A DNA stretch of 64,000 nucleotides. Source: Rhodovulum sulfidophilum DSM 1374 (GTDB taxonomy: Bacteria; Pseudomonadota; Alphaproteobacteria; Rhodobacterales; Rhodobacteraceae). The notes beneath the pieces were generated by a model. That model was not told the DNA's origin. It made no database searches and saw only the letters and a list, made by a program, of their open reading frames with translations. A program made the translations under genes and the position numbers. Of the stretch, positions 38,917 to 48,055 are shown one piece after another (positions within the stretch are counted from its first letter, which is position 1; every line of letters starts with the position of its first letter). Location: contig NZ_CP015418.1 of assembly GCF_001633165.1 (NCBI RefSeq), positions 2,356,001 through 2,420,000 on the forward strand. Direction: 5' to 3'.

Positions 38917-38950
38917 TAGTTTTCAAGATCAATATGAGGCGGGGAACAGG

Positions 38951-39865
38951 ATGCATCTGGAACTGCGCCATCTCAGGACCATCAAGGCCATTCACGACGC
39001 GGGCGGTCTGGCCCGGGCCGCCGACCGGCTCAACATCACCCAATCGGCGCTCAGCCATCAGGTGAAGGGGCTCGAGGAACAGGTGGGGATGGAGCTTTTC
39101 GTCCGTCGCACCAAGCCCTTGCGGCTGTCCTCGGCGGGGCTCAAGCTGTTGCGCACGGCCGAGCGCGTGCTGCCCGAGATCGCCGCGCTGCAGGCCGAAT
39201 TCGAGGGCATGACCTCGGGCCGGGCAGGGCGGCTGCATATCGCGCTCGAATGCCATGCCTGCTATGACTGGCTGCTGCCGGTGCTCGACTCCTTCCGCAA
39301 GGCTTGGCCTGAGATCGATGTCGATATCCGCCCGGGGCTGTCCTTCGAGGCGCTGCCCGCGCTCGCCCGCGAGGAGGTCGATCTGGTGATCTCCTCCGAT
39401 CCCGAGACGATCGACGGTATCGGCTTTGCGCCGCTTTTCGATTACGAGCCGGTCTTTCTCTGCGCCGCCTCGCATCCGCTGGCCGGGCGCGCCTTCATCC
39501 GGGCCGAGGATTTCCGCGGCGAGACCCTGATCACCTATCCGGTCGAGCGGTCGCGGCTCGATGTCTTCACCGGGCTGCTGGGGCCGGCGCGGGTCGAGCC
39601 GCTGGCGCAGCGCCAGGTCGAGCTGACCGCGGTGATCCTGATGCTGGTCGCCTCGGGGCGCGGGGTCACGGTGCTGCCCGACTGGGTGGTGCGCGAGGCC
39701 CGGAGCAATGCCGATTTTGCGGTGCTGCCGCTGACCGAGGGCGGATTGACCAGACGGATGTACGCGGCCACCAGGTCCGAGGATACGGCCAAGCCCTTCA
39801 TGGCGCATTTCGTGCGGCTGGCGCGGAGCGAGCCGGTCAAGCTTCAGCGCGGGACCGCCGGATAG
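38951..39865 (+). CDS. metR: LysR-type methionine regulator MetR
   Basis: The 304-residue LysR-type regulator has an N-terminal winged HTH (ELRHLRTIKAIHDAGGLARA then LNITQSALSHQVKGLEEQVG) and a C-terminal effector domain. The block RLHIALECHACYDWLLPVLD is diagnostic for MetR, which uses homocysteine as co-inducer. Divergence from metF supports the assignment. The ATG at 38951 follows GGGGAACAGG. Confidence 0.92.
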   Translation: MHLELRHLRTIKAIHDAGGLARAADRLNITQSALSHQVKGLEEQVGMELFVRRTKPLRLSSAGLKLLRTAERVLPEIAALQAEFEGMTSGRAGRLHIALECHACYDWLLPVLDSFRKAWPEIDVDIRPGLSFEALPALAREEVDLVISSDPETIDGIGFAPLFDYEPVFLCAASHPLAGRAFIRAEDFRGETLITYPVERSRLDVFTGLLGPARVEPLAQRQVELTAVILMLVASGRGVTVLPDWVVREARSNADFAVLPLTEGGLTRRMYAATRSEDTAKPFMAHFVRLARSEPVKLQRGTAG

Positions 39866-39955
39866 CCGGGCCGGGCGCCGCCACTTGCGTGGCATTTCCC
39901 TTGGCACCGGGCGCGCCCCCGTGTATGGCCCGCGACAAGACCGAAGGAGGCCCCA

Positions 39956-40744
39956 ATGCAAGGCAGTGCAAACCTCAACATCATGATCAAGGCCGCCCGC
40001 AAGGCCGGCCGCAGCCTGGTCAAGGACTTCCGCGAGGTCGAGAACCTTCAGGTCTCGATGAAGGGGGCGGGCGATTTCGTCAGCCGCGCCGACACGGCCG
40101 CCGAGGAGATCCTGCGCCAGGAACTGCGCGGCGCGCGGCCGACCTATGGCTGGCTCGGCGAGGAGACCGGCGGCGAGGATGGCGACGACCCGACCCGGCG
40201 CTGGATCGTCGATCCGCTGGACGGCACCACCAACTTCCTGCACGGCCTGCCGCATTGGGCGGTGTCGATCGCGCTTGAACACAAGGGCGAAATCGTCTCG
40301 GGCGTGGTCTTCGACGCCGCCAAGGACGAGCTTTTCTTCGCCGAGAAGGGGGCCGGCGCCTGGATGAACGAACGCCGCCTGCGGGTGTCGTCGCGCGCGC
40401 GCATGATCGAGGCGATTTTCGCCACTGGCGTGCCCTTCGCCGCCAAGCGGACCTTGCCCGCGACGCTGCAGGATCTGGCCCGGCTGATGCCGCATTGTGC
40501 GGGCGTGCGGCGCTGGGGCTCGGCTGCCCTCGACCTGGCCTATGTCGCGGCGGGCCGCTATGACGGCTACTGGGAACGCGAGCTGAATGCTTGGGACGTG
40601 GCGGCCGGTCTGCTGCTGGTGCGTGAGGCGGGCGGCCTTGTCGGCCCGATCCATGAGGGCCGCGATCCGCTCGAGCATGGCGAGGTGCTGGTCGCGAATG
40701 AGGCCATCTACGATCATTTCGCCAAGGCCGTCAGAAACAGCTGA
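39956..40744 (+). CDS. suhB: Inositol monophosphatase family protein
   Basis: The 262-residue Mg-dependent phosphatase has the metal motifs GEETGGEDG, WIVDPLDGTTNFLHGLP and ELNAWDVAAGLLLVREAGG. It dephosphorylates inositol-1-phosphate or similar; the E. coli relative SuhB also has an RNA-processing role. The sequence MIKAARKAGRSLVKDFREVE near the start is usual in alphaproteobacteria. GAAGGAGG precedes the ATG at 39956. Confidence 0.92.
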   Translation: MQGSANLNIMIKAARKAGRSLVKDFREVENLQVSMKGAGDFVSRADTAAEEILRQELRGARPTYGWLGEETGGEDGDDPTRRWIVDPLDGTTNFLHGLPHWAVSIALEHKGEIVSGVVFDAAKDELFFAEKGAGAWMNERRLRVSSRARMIEAIFATGVPFAAKRTLPATLQDLARLMPHCAGVRRWGSAALDLAYVAAGRYDGYWERELNAWDVAAGLLLVREAGGLVGPIHEGRDPLEHGEVLVANEAIYDHFAKAVRNS

Positions 40745-40868
40745 GCCTCACATCTGAGCGTCACCACCTGGCCGCCAACACCTGATCGTCGGCGGAACGC
40801 CTTTCTTGCGCCCGCTTTCCGAACGATCCTGCGCCTGCAGGACTGAGCGGGGCGGGAAGGAGCGGCCG

Positions 40869-41108
40869 ATGACCGAGGATGCAAGAGGGGCCGGTGACCG
40901 GGCGCCGCTTCGGTTGCGGCTTTTTCTTCGTGACACTTCCGGGGCGGTTACCGTCGACTGGATCGTGTTGACGGCCGCGATCATCGGCACCTGCATTGCG
41001 ATATTCGCCTCGATCCAGTCTGGCGCGGTCGGTATGGGCGACAGCGTGCGCGCTGCGCTCGACGCGGCCGGTGTCGTCGAACTGGACGACTTCGGCCGAG
41101 ACGACTGA
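40869..41108 (+). CDS. Small Flp-pilin-like single-span protein
   Basis: The 79-residue protein has a basic N-terminus followed by RDTSGAVTVDWIVLTAAIIG, which resembles the Flp/TadE-type pilin segment (a Gly next to a hydrophobic helix with an acidic residue near its start). The C-terminus is acidic. No tad/cpa pilus genes are near, so a true pilin role is uncertain. GGGAAGGAGCGG precedes the ATG at 40869. Confidence 0.6.
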   Translation: MTEDARGAGDRAPLRLRLFLRDTSGAVTVDWIVLTAAIIGTCIAIFASIQSGAVGMGDSVRAALDAAGVVELDDFGRDD

Positions 41109-41238
41109 TCCCGGACCTGTCGCGGCACCCTGCCGGACGGTGCCCGCGTAGGGCAAGACGTGACAATCCCGTCAATGTCGCTTTTCCGGGGGCCGCATCG
41201 GCTGCCCGCTGCAATCCCGTTCCGTCGTCTTTTTCGGC

Positions 41239-41979
41239 TCAGCGCCGCCGCCGCACCCGCGGCACGGATGTCGCGCGGTAGACGCCGACCGGATGCGGCG
41301 GGCTGCCGGCGGTGCGGTTCCAGAAGGCCGGGCCGCCAAGCTTCAGCCAGAGCGGCAGTGTCAGCGCCAGCCCGGCGATGAAGCCGCCGGAATGCGCCCA
41401 GTAGGCGACCCCGCCCTCATCCGCTGGGGCGGAGGCACCGGAATAGAGTTGCAGGCCGAACCAGAGCCCCAGCATCAGCCAGGCCGGGACCGGGATCACC
41501 CGGAAGATCACGATCAGGATGATCAGAAGATCGACCCGCGCCTTTGGGAACAGCAGAAGATACCCGCCCATCACCGCCGCAATGGCGCCCGACGCGCCCA
41601 CGACCGGGATCGGCGAGCTTGGCTCCACCGCATATTGCAGCAGGGCCGCCGCGACGCCCCCCGCCAGATAGAACAGCAGGAAGCCCAGATGTCCGAACCG
41701 GTCTTCCATGTTGTCGCCGAAGATCCAGAGGAAAAGCATGTTTCCCGCAAGATGCAGGACCCCGCCATGCAGGAACATCGAGGTCAGCATCCCCGACCAG
41801 TCGCCGCTTTGGGTGATGAGCGCGGGCACCATGCCCCATTCCATGAACAGGGCATGGAGCGCCTTCGGGTTCGAGAAAAGCGGCAGGCAAAACAGAAACA
41901 CCGCCACATTTGCCGCGATCAGCGCGAGGGTGACGAAGGGAAAACGGGAGGACGGATTGTGGTCGCGCAGCGGAAACAT
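41239..41979 (-). CDS. Rhomboid-family intramembrane serine protease
   Basis: The 246-residue protein has six to seven spans. The catalytic Ser is in VVGASGAIAAVMGGYLLLFP and the catalytic His in VAYWAHSGGFIAGLALTLP. HLAGNMLFLWIFGDNMEDR is the conserved HxxxN-containing helix 2 block. The opening MFPLRDHNPSSRFPFVT is common for proteobacterial rhomboids. It cleaves membrane protein substrates, unidentified here. Confidence 0.92.
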   Translation of the reverse strand: MFPLRDHNPSSRFPFVTLALIAANVAVFLFCLPLFSNPKALHALFMEWGMVPALITQSGDWSGMLTSMFLHGGVLHLAGNMLFLWIFGDNMEDRFGHLGFLLFYLAGGVAAALLQYAVEPSSPIPVVGASGAIAAVMGGYLLLFPKARVDLLIILIVIFRVIPVPAWLMLGLWFGLQLYSGASAPADEGGVAYWAHSGGFIAGLALTLPLWLKLGGPAFWNRTAGSPPHPVGVYRATSVPRVRRRR

Positions 41980-42009
41980 GGCGGGAAGCTAGCCGCTGCG
42001 CGGGGGGCG

Positions 42010-45000
42010 TCAAGCGGAACCGGCCTCCGCCAGCAGCGCCGCATTGCCGCCGGCCGCGGTCGTGTCGATGCAGAGATGCCGCTCGAGCCTGACATGTGCC
42101 GGATCGGGCATCCCCGCGATCAGCGGCAGGATCGGCCCGTCGCGCTCGGCCAGCGCCAGCGCATAGGCGCGGCCGGTTTCGGCATCGCCCCACCAGAGCG
42201 CGCCCGAGATCCCCTCGATATCTTTCAGCGCCGCGGGCTCCAGCAGACCTTCGACCGTGACCGCCGCGCCGCCCTGCGCGCGCACCGCCTCGGCCTGCGC
42301 GGCCGACGCGCCCGGTCCCGGCCCGAGGCAAAGCAGCGGCGGGCGTGCAAGCGTCGTCAGCCGGTTCGCTTCGCCGGTCGGGCCGGGCAGATCGAGCGTC
42401 TCGGGGCCGCGCGCGGGCTGCGCCGCGCGCACCGCCGCCGCGACAGCCTCGGGCGCGGCCGGGGCGCCGCCGACAGGGTCGGTCGAGACATGCGCCTCGG
42501 GTGCCGGACGTTCGGTGAAGCGGGGCAGGTAATGCGGGCCCCCGGCCTTGGGGCCGGTGCCCGACAGACCCTCGCCACCGAAGGGCTGGCTGCCGACCAC
42601 CGCGCCGATCTGGTTGCGGTTGACATAGACATTGCCGACGGCCAGCCGCCCGGCGATGCGCTCGACCCGGTCGTCGATCCGGCTGTGGAGCCCGAAGGTC
42701 AGGCCGTAGCCGGAGGCGTTGATCGCCTCGACCACGCGGTCGAGCTCGCCACCCGCGAAGGTTGCCACATGGAGCACCGGGCCGAAGACCTCGCGTTCGA
42801 TCGCCTCGATGCCCGGCACCCGGATCGCGACCGGCGCCTGGAAATGGCCCTCGCGCGGGGCGCTGCCCTCCCAGATCACCCGTCCCTCGGCGCGGGCGGT
42901 GGCGACATGGCCGGCGATGGCGGCATGGGCCTCGGCATCGATCAGCGGCCCCAGATCGGAAGACAGCTCCCATGGCGCGCCGGGGCGCAGCTCGGCCATC
43001 GCGCCCTGCAGCATCGCCAGAAAGCCCGGGGCGATGTCTTCCTGCACATAGAGGCAGCGCAATGCCGAACAGCGTTGCCCGGCCGACTGGAAGGCCGAGG
43101 CGATGACGTCGCGAACCGCCTGTTCGGGCAGGGCGGTGCTGTCGACGATCATCGCGTTCAGCCCGCCGGTCTCGGCGATCAGCGGCGTGCCGGGGGCCAT
43201 ATGCGTGGCCATCGCGCGCTGGATCAGCCGCGCGGTCTCGGTCGAGCCCGTGAAGGCGACGCCGGTGACGCGGCGGTCCGATGTCAGCTGGGCACCGATC
43301 CGGCCATCGCCGGGCAGCAATTGCAGGCATTCCGGCGGGACGCCCGCCTCGTGCAGCAATCCGGTGGCGAGATGCGCGATCAGCGGGGTCTGTTCGGCGG
43401 GCTTGGCGATCACCGCATTGCCCGCAGCCAGCGCCGCCGCGATCTGGCCGGTGAAGATCGCCAGCGGGAAGTTCCAGGGCGAGATGCAGACGAAGAGCCC
43501 CCGCGCGGGGGCGGCGAGGCCGTCGATCCGGGCGGCGTAATAGCGCAGGAAGTCCACCGCCTCGCGCAGCTCGCCCACCGCGTCAGGCAGCGTCTTGCCG
43601 GCCTCGCGTGCGAGCAGCGCAAAGATCTCGCCGGCATGGGCCTCGTAAAGGTCGGCGGCCTGGCGCAGCACCTCGGCGCAGCGGCGTTCGGGGATGTTCC
43701 AGGGCCGGGCATGGGCCAGCGCGGTGACGACATCGCGGGTCGAGGCCTCCTGCACCCAGCCGACCAGATCGGTCGGGTCGGACGGGCTGTGGCGCGGGGC
43801 GGGGGTCTCGGCCCGGACCGGCCCGGCAAGGCGGGGCGCGGCGTTGAAATGCGCGCGGCGACTGGGGGCCCGGGCCGTCTCGATCTGCGCCAGATGCGGC
43901 CCATGGGCCAGATCCCAGCCGCGCGAATTGCGCCGGTCGGGCTCGAACAGGGCCGGGCCGGGCCGGAGGCCGGCCGGCGCCTCGGCGTCGAGCTGCGCCT
44001 CGAGCTCGGAAAGCGGGTCGGTGGCCACCGCCTCGGGCGGCACGGTCTCGTCGACGATCCGGTTGACGAAGGAGGAATTCGCGCCGTTTTCCAGCAGCCG
44101 CCGCACCAGATAGGCCAGCAATTCGCGATGCGCGCCGACCGGGGCATAGATCCGGCAGCGGGTGCCGAGCCCCTTTTCCATCACGATCCGGTGCAGCGCC
44201 TCGCCCATGCCATGCAGGCGCTGGAACTCGAAGCTGTCCATGTCGTCGGGCGCCATGTCGAGGATCGCGGCGACGGTATGGGCGTTATGGGTGGCGAATT
44301 GCGGGTAGATCCGGTCGGTCATGCGCAGCAGCTTGCGGGCATTGGCGATATAGCTGACATCGGTCGCGGCCTTGCGGGTGAAGACCGGAAAGCCCTCTAC
44401 CCCGGCCTCCTGGGCGCGCTTGATCTCGCTGTCCCAATAGGCGCCCTTGACCAGCCGGACCATCAGCCGCCGGTCATGCCTCTCGGCCAGCGCGTAGAGC
44501 GCGTCGATCACCAACCCGGCCCGGGGGCTGTAGGCCTGCACCACCACGCCGAACCCGTCCCAGCCCGCCAGCCGAGGGTCGGCCAGAACCGCCGCGATCA
44601 CGTCGAGCGACAGCACCAGCCGGTCGGCCTCCTCGGCGTCGATATTGAGCCCCATGCCCATGCTGCGCGCCTTGAGCGCAAGCTCGAGCAGACGCGGGGC
44701 AAGCTCGGCCATCACCCGATCGCGCTGGGCCACCTCATAGCGCGGATGCAGCGCCGAGAGCTTGATCGAGATACCCGGATTGCTCCGCACGTCGTTCCGG
44801 GTCGCCGCCAGCCCGATCTTGGCAATGGCGTGGGAATAGGCCTGATAATAACGCTCTGCATCGGCCTCGCAGCGCGCGGCCTCGCCCAGCATGTCGTAGG
44901 AATGGGTATAGCCCAGGGCCTCGAGATCCCTGGCGCGCTCCAGTGCCGCCTCGATGCTCTCGCCCAGCACGAATTGCCGCCCCATCTCGCGCATCGCGCG

Positions 45001-45483
45001 CGCCACCGCGCTCCGGATCACCGGTTCGCCCAGCCGCTTGACCGCGCCCTTGAGCGTCGCGATCAGCCCGGGATCGCGACGTTCCAGCACCCGCCCGCTC
45101 ACCAGCAGCGCCCAGGTCGAGGCATTGACCATCGGCGAGGCCGAGCGCCCGAGATGGCGCCCCCAGTCCGAGGGCGCGATCTTGTCCTCGATCAGCGCGT
45201 CCATGGTCTCGATATCGGGCACCCGAAGCAAGGCTTCGGCCAGGCACATCAGCGCGATGCCCTCATTGGTCGACAGCCCGTATTCGGCCAGGAACACCTC
45301 CATCAGCCCCGGCCGCTCGCCGGCCCTGATCGCCTGAACGAGCCGGACCGCCGCCGCCTCGATCCGCCTGCGATCCGCGTCATCGAGCCCGGTCGCCTCC
45401 AGCAGCCCTTCGAGAACCTGCGTCTGGGGGGCATAGGTGGCCGCTTCGATCCGGTCGCGCAGCGGCACGGTGTCGTCCTGCAT
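42010..45483 (-). CDS. putA: Bifunctional proline dehydrogenase / P5C dehydrogenase
   Basis: The 1157-residue enzyme oxidises proline to glutamate. The N-terminal PRODH barrel shows NPGISIKLSALHPRYE, RLVKGAYWDSEIKRAQ and FATHNAHTVAAIL. The C-terminal aldehyde dehydrogenase shows ISPWNFPLAIFTGQIAAALA, GVAFTGSTETARLIQ, AETGGLNAMIVDSTA and the catalytic Cys in AGQRCSALRCLYVQED. It lacks the N-terminal ribbon-helix-helix DNA-binding domain of E. coli PutA, consistent with separate control by the divergent Lrp-type gene. Confidence 0.96.
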   Translation of the reverse strand: MQDDTVPLRDRIEAATYAPQTQVLEGLLEATGLDDADRRRIEAAAVRLVQAIRAGERPGLMEVFLAEYGLSTNEGIALMCLAEALLRVPDIETMDALIEDKIAPSDWGRHLGRSASPMVNASTWALLVSGRVLERRDPGLIATLKGAVKRLGEPVIRSAVARAMREMGRQFVLGESIEAALERARDLEALGYTHSYDMLGEAARCEADAERYYQAYSHAIAKIGLAATRNDVRSNPGISIKLSALHPRYEVAQRDRVMAELAPRLLELALKARSMGMGLNIDAEEADRLVLSLDVIAAVLADPRLAGWDGFGVVVQAYSPRAGLVIDALYALAERHDRRLMVRLVKGAYWDSEIKRAQEAGVEGFPVFTRKAATDVSYIANARKLLRMTDRIYPQFATHNAHTVAAILDMAPDDMDSFEFQRLHGMGEALHRIVMEKGLGTRCRIYAPVGAHRELLAYLVRRLLENGANSSFVNRIVDETVPPEAVATDPLSELEAQLDAEAPAGLRPGPALFEPDRRNSRGWDLAHGPHLAQIETARAPSRRAHFNAAPRLAGPVRAETPAPRHSPSDPTDLVGWVQEASTRDVVTALAHARPWNIPERRCAEVLRQAADLYEAHAGEIFALLAREAGKTLPDAVGELREAVDFLRYYAARIDGLAAPARGLFVCISPWNFPLAIFTGQIAAALAAGNAVIAKPAEQTPLIAHLATGLLHEAGVPPECLQLLPGDGRIGAQLTSDRRVTGVAFTGSTETARLIQRAMATHMAPGTPLIAETGGLNAMIVDSTALPEQAVRDVIASAFQSAGQRCSALRCLYVQEDIAPGFLAMLQGAMAELRPGAPWELSSDLGPLIDAEAHAAIAGHVATARAEGRVIWEGSAPREGHFQAPVAIRVPGIEAIEREVFGPVLHVATFAGGELDRVVEAINASGYGLTFGLHSRIDDRVERIAGRLAVGNVYVNRNQIGAVVGSQPFGGEGLSGTGPKAGGPHYLPRFTERPAPEAHVSTDPVGGAPAAPEAVAAAVRAAQPARGPETLDLPGPTGEANRLTTLARPPLLCLGPGPGASAAQAEAVRAQGGAAVTVEGLLEPAALKDIEGISGALWWGDAETGRAYALALAERDGPILPLIAGMPDPAHVRLERHLCIDTTAAGGNAALLAEAGSA

Positions 45484-45587
45484 GGAAGTCTCCCTGTTTT
45501 CCGGCCATCATAGCGTCAAATCGGCAGTCCGTTCGCCTGCATTTTCGGATTTATGAAGGTGATCCGCCTGAACATATGAGGGTTTTC
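45484..45587. promoter_or_regulatory. putA/Lrp-regulator divergent promoter region
   Basis: This 104-bp gap is AT-richer than the surroundings (TTTCGGATTTATGAAGG) and must contain both promoters. Lrp-type PutR proteins bind such regions and activate putA with proline. I cannot fix an exact operator. Confidence 0.4.
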
Positions 45588-46070
45588 ATGCCTGACGCGA
45601 CTTTCCTGCCTGACCGTTATGATCGCGCGATTCTACGGATAATCGCCGCCGAGGGGCGGATTCCGGTGGCCGAGCTTGGCCGCCGGATCGGTCTGTCCAA
45701 GACACCCACCCAGGCCCGCCTGCGCCGGCTCGAGGCCGAGGGCATCGTGACCGGCTATCGCGCGATGCTGAGCCCGATCCGTCTGGGGCTTGCCCATGTC
45801 GCCTTTGTCGAGCTGCGGTTGTCGGATACCCGCGAGGCGGCGCTTCGCGCCTTCAATGCCGCGGTCCGGGCGATCCCGGAGATCGAGGAATGCCACATGA
45901 TCGCGGGCGGTTTCGACTATCTGCTGAAAGTGCGCACCGCCGACATGGCCGCCTATCGCGAGGTGATGGGAGAACGGATCTCGGCCCTGCCGCATGTAGC
46001 CAACAGCTCGACCTTCGTCGCGATGGAGGCCGTGAAGGAGGTCGCCTTCGCGACCGTCCCCGAGCCGTGA
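45588..46070 (+). CDS. putR: Lrp/AsnC-family regulator of proline use (PutR type)
   Basis: The 160-residue protein has an N-terminal HTH (YDRAILRIIAAEGRIPVAEL then GLSKTPTQARLRRLEAEGIV) and a C-terminal RAM ligand domain (EECHMIAGGFDYLLKVRTAD). Divergence from putA is the classic arrangement for the proline-responsive activator. I choose the ATG at 45588 because GAGGG lies upstream at correct spacing; an ATG at 45576 has no ribosome-binding site. Confidence 0.88.
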   Translation: MPDATFLPDRYDRAILRIIAAEGRIPVAELGRRIGLSKTPTQARLRRLEAEGIVTGYRAMLSPIRLGLAHVAFVELRLSDTREAALRAFNAAVRAIPEIEECHMIAGGFDYLLKVRTADMAAYREVMGERISALPHVANSSTFVAMEAVKEVAFATVPEP

Positions 46071-46224
46071 CATCCCGGAAGGGGGCTTGCCCGCGCTTGG
46101 GGCAGCGGCGATACGCCCGCTCCGGTCGTCGTCTTTGACATTGTCGCATGTCACTGGGAACGTTAGGAGAGGTCGGACCCTCCGGTGGTTGTATTGGCCG
46201 GAGATGCCCTTGGCCGGGTCGGGG

Positions 46225-46310
46225 GCGGGCGTGGTGGAACGGTAGACACATGGCACTTAAAATGCCTGGGCCGAAAGGCCGTGCCGGTTCGAGTCCGGCC
46301 GCCCGTACCA
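46225..46310 (+). tRNA. tRNA-Leu(TAA), carrying the integration site
   Basis: The 86-nt gene folds into a standard class II tRNA. The acceptor stem is GCGGGCG paired with CGCCCGT (G-U at the first pair), the anticodon loop CTTAAAA reads TAA, a long variable arm (CTGGGCCGAAAGGCCGT) follows, then T-arm GGTTCGAGTCC and an encoded CCA. Its last 14 bases are repeated at 54334-54347, so the 3' end is the attachment site of the neighbouring element. Confidence 0.95.
46297..46310 (+). repeat. Attachment site attL of the tRNA-Leu element
   Basis: GGCCGCCCGTACCA at the tRNA 3' end is identical to 54334-54347. The match stops on both sides (C against G before, A against G after). This is the crossover core for the integrase at 46442. 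Confidence 0.85.
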
Positions 46311-46423
46311 AACTAGTGTTTCAGAGCGTTGCAGGTGGCCATATGAATAAGGCATAACTGCAATGGTTTAGGGGCGGGACTACTCCAGCGAGATCCACAG
46401 GATGCCGGGGGAACACGCTGCAA

Positions 46424-46447
46424 GATGGTATGCTAGGTGGTATGCTG
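46424..46447 (+). repeat. Left-end 12-bp repeats (putative integrase arm sites)
   Basis: Two tandem copies, GATGGTATGCTA (46424-46435) and GGTGGTATGCTG (46436-46447), overlap the integrase start. The same unit occurs three times at 54249-54284 near the other end, in the same direction. This pattern fits arm-type integrase binding sites, and their position suggests the integrase represses its own gene. Confidence 0.65.
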
Positions 46448-47635
46448 ACGGTCAGGGAAATCAAGGCGGCGCCCGCGGGGCGCTACGGGGACGCAGGCGG
46501 TCTGTCCCTCATCAAGACGAGGCAGGACTCGGGGAAATGGAACTTCCGCTATTCGTTTCTTGGGACGCGGCGCAACATGGGGCTCGGCTCATGGCCGGAG
46601 GTCGGCCTGGCCGACGCGCGCCGGGAACGAGACCGCTGGGCGGCCGTGCTGCGAGCTGGGCGAGACCCGATCACCGAGCGGAAGGAAGAGCGCGCCGCCA
46701 CCAAGGCCCAACGCGACAAGACAGATCCCACATTTGCAGAGATGGCGCAGCTCGTCTTTGAGGCGCGGAAGGCCACCCTGCGCGGCGGCGGCGAGCGCGG
46801 CCGGTGGTTTTCCCCTCTTGAGCGGCATGTTCTGCCGCACATCGGCAAGATGCGCGTCTCCGAAATCACCCCTCAGGACATCAAGGGGGCCCTGGCCCCG
46901 ATCTGGCGGACGAAATTCCCGACCGCCGAGAAGGCGTTGCAACGCACCAGGATCGTGCTGCATGAGGGGCGGCTGATGGGATTCGGCTGTGACCCGTTCT
47001 CGGCCGAGGCGGCGCAGCGGATGCTCGGGGCAGTCATCCACACGCCGAAGCACATCCCCGCTACCCCATGGCAGGACATGCCCGCGCTCTATGCAAGGCT
47101 CAACGCCGGGACCGTGGGACACGAGTGCCTGCGCTTCATGATGCTGACGCTGGTCAGGTACATGGGATGCGCTGGCGCGAGGGCGGCTGAGGTGGACGGC
47201 GACGTCTGGACCGTCCCTCCGGAGCGGATGAAAGGGACGCTGAAGCACGTTCGCGAATTTCGCGTGCCGCTGACCGATCCGGCCCTTGCGATCGTGCAGC
47301 GGCAGAAAGAGGCGTTTGGGGATATCCTTTTCACCGGCGGCCGCAGTGCGCCGATCACCAGTGCGGCGATAGAGAAGGCCCTGCGCGTGCTCAAGGAGGA
47401 TGGTCGGCCACACGGCTTCCGGTCGTCGTTCCGCATGTGGGTGCAAGACACCGATGCTTGCTCATTCGACGTGGCCGAAACGATCCTCGGACACACTGTC
47501 GGCGGGCGGATCGAGCGGACCTATGCCCGCTCGGATCTGTTGGAGCGGCGCCGCCCGGTGATGGAGGCATGGGCCAGGTACGTCACCGGGTCAGCGGAGA
47601 ATGTGGTCAGCTCAGGTTCTTCGGCTGATAGATGA
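46442..47635 (+). CDS. int: P4-type tyrosine integrase
   Basis: The 397-residue recombinase has an N-terminal DUF4102/arm-binding domain (GGLSLIKTRQDSGKWNFRYS), a core-binding domain (FSPLERHVLPHIGKMRVSEI) and the catalytic domain. Catalytic residues appear as Arg in GARAAEVDGDVW, HGFRSSFRMW, LGHTVGG and the Tyr in IERTYARSDLLERRR. It inserts and, with Xis, excises the element at tRNA-Leu. The ATG at 46442 lies inside the 12-bp repeats; an ATG four codons earlier (46430) is possible. Confidence 0.92.
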   Translation: MLTVREIKAAPAGRYGDAGGLSLIKTRQDSGKWNFRYSFLGTRRNMGLGSWPEVGLADARRERDRWAAVLRAGRDPITERKEERAATKAQRDKTDPTFAEMAQLVFEARKATLRGGGERGRWFSPLERHVLPHIGKMRVSEITPQDIKGALAPIWRTKFPTAEKALQRTRIVLHEGRLMGFGCDPFSAEAAQRMLGAVIHTPKHIPATPWQDMPALYARLNAGTVGHECLRFMMLTLVRYMGCAGARAAEVDGDVWTVPPERMKGTLKHVREFRVPLTDPALAIVQRQKEAFGDILFTGGRSAPITSAAIEKALRVLKEDGRPHGFRSSFRMWVQDTDACSFDVAETILGHTVGGRIERTYARSDLLERRRPVMEAWARYVTGSAENVVSSGSSADR

Positions 47636-48055
47636 GCGGGATCGCTCCCATCAACAATGGGGCTTACTTGGAACTGCAACCTTGGCTCTCACGCAGCGGA
47701 GCGGCCAGATATGGGCTCTGGGGCAACCCGCTCGGGCGCTTGCTGCCGATAGCGGCCGTTCGCCGCCCCTTGCCATTGCGAGTTGACGAATCGCCGAAGC
47801 GGACTTCCGCTTGGACCATGGAACATGCCTCAACCAAAGACGCAGACGACCAGTTTCTGCCGTTCGTCAATCACCTCTGATGCTGCGACGGGGCCCGTCA
47901 TTCCCGACTTGCGCTACAGCTGACCTATCCACTGCAGGACGGGCAGCAAGCCCAGAAGTACCTAACAAATTCACTCTTGGCGGATCTATGATGTTATCAT
48001 TTGCTTCCCTTGCAATCCGTTTGCCGTGGGGAACATCGCCTCGTACAGTTCAGCC
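47636..48055. other. Spacer between integrase and nuclease genes
   Basis: No convincing gene is seen in 420 bp. The segment 47743-47766 (CTGCCGATAGCGGCCGTTCG) resembles sequences at 52555 and 54689 and looks like degraded non-coding repeat material. AT content rises sharply after about 47960. Confidence 0.3.

Noticed and set aside
41293..45513. 1406-codon plus-strand frame across putA and the rhomboid gene
   Set aside because: Antisense shadow of putA and rhomboid, caused by high G+C at third codon positions.
46424..46447. Repeats at the integrase start as a CRISPR-like or toxin-antitoxin operator
   Set aside because: Only two to three short units, and the same units at the opposite end of the element point to integrase arm sites.
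47632..47880. 82-codon frame directly after the integrase
   Set aside because: It overlaps the integrase stop, has no homology pattern I recognise and lies over the degraded repeat at 47743.
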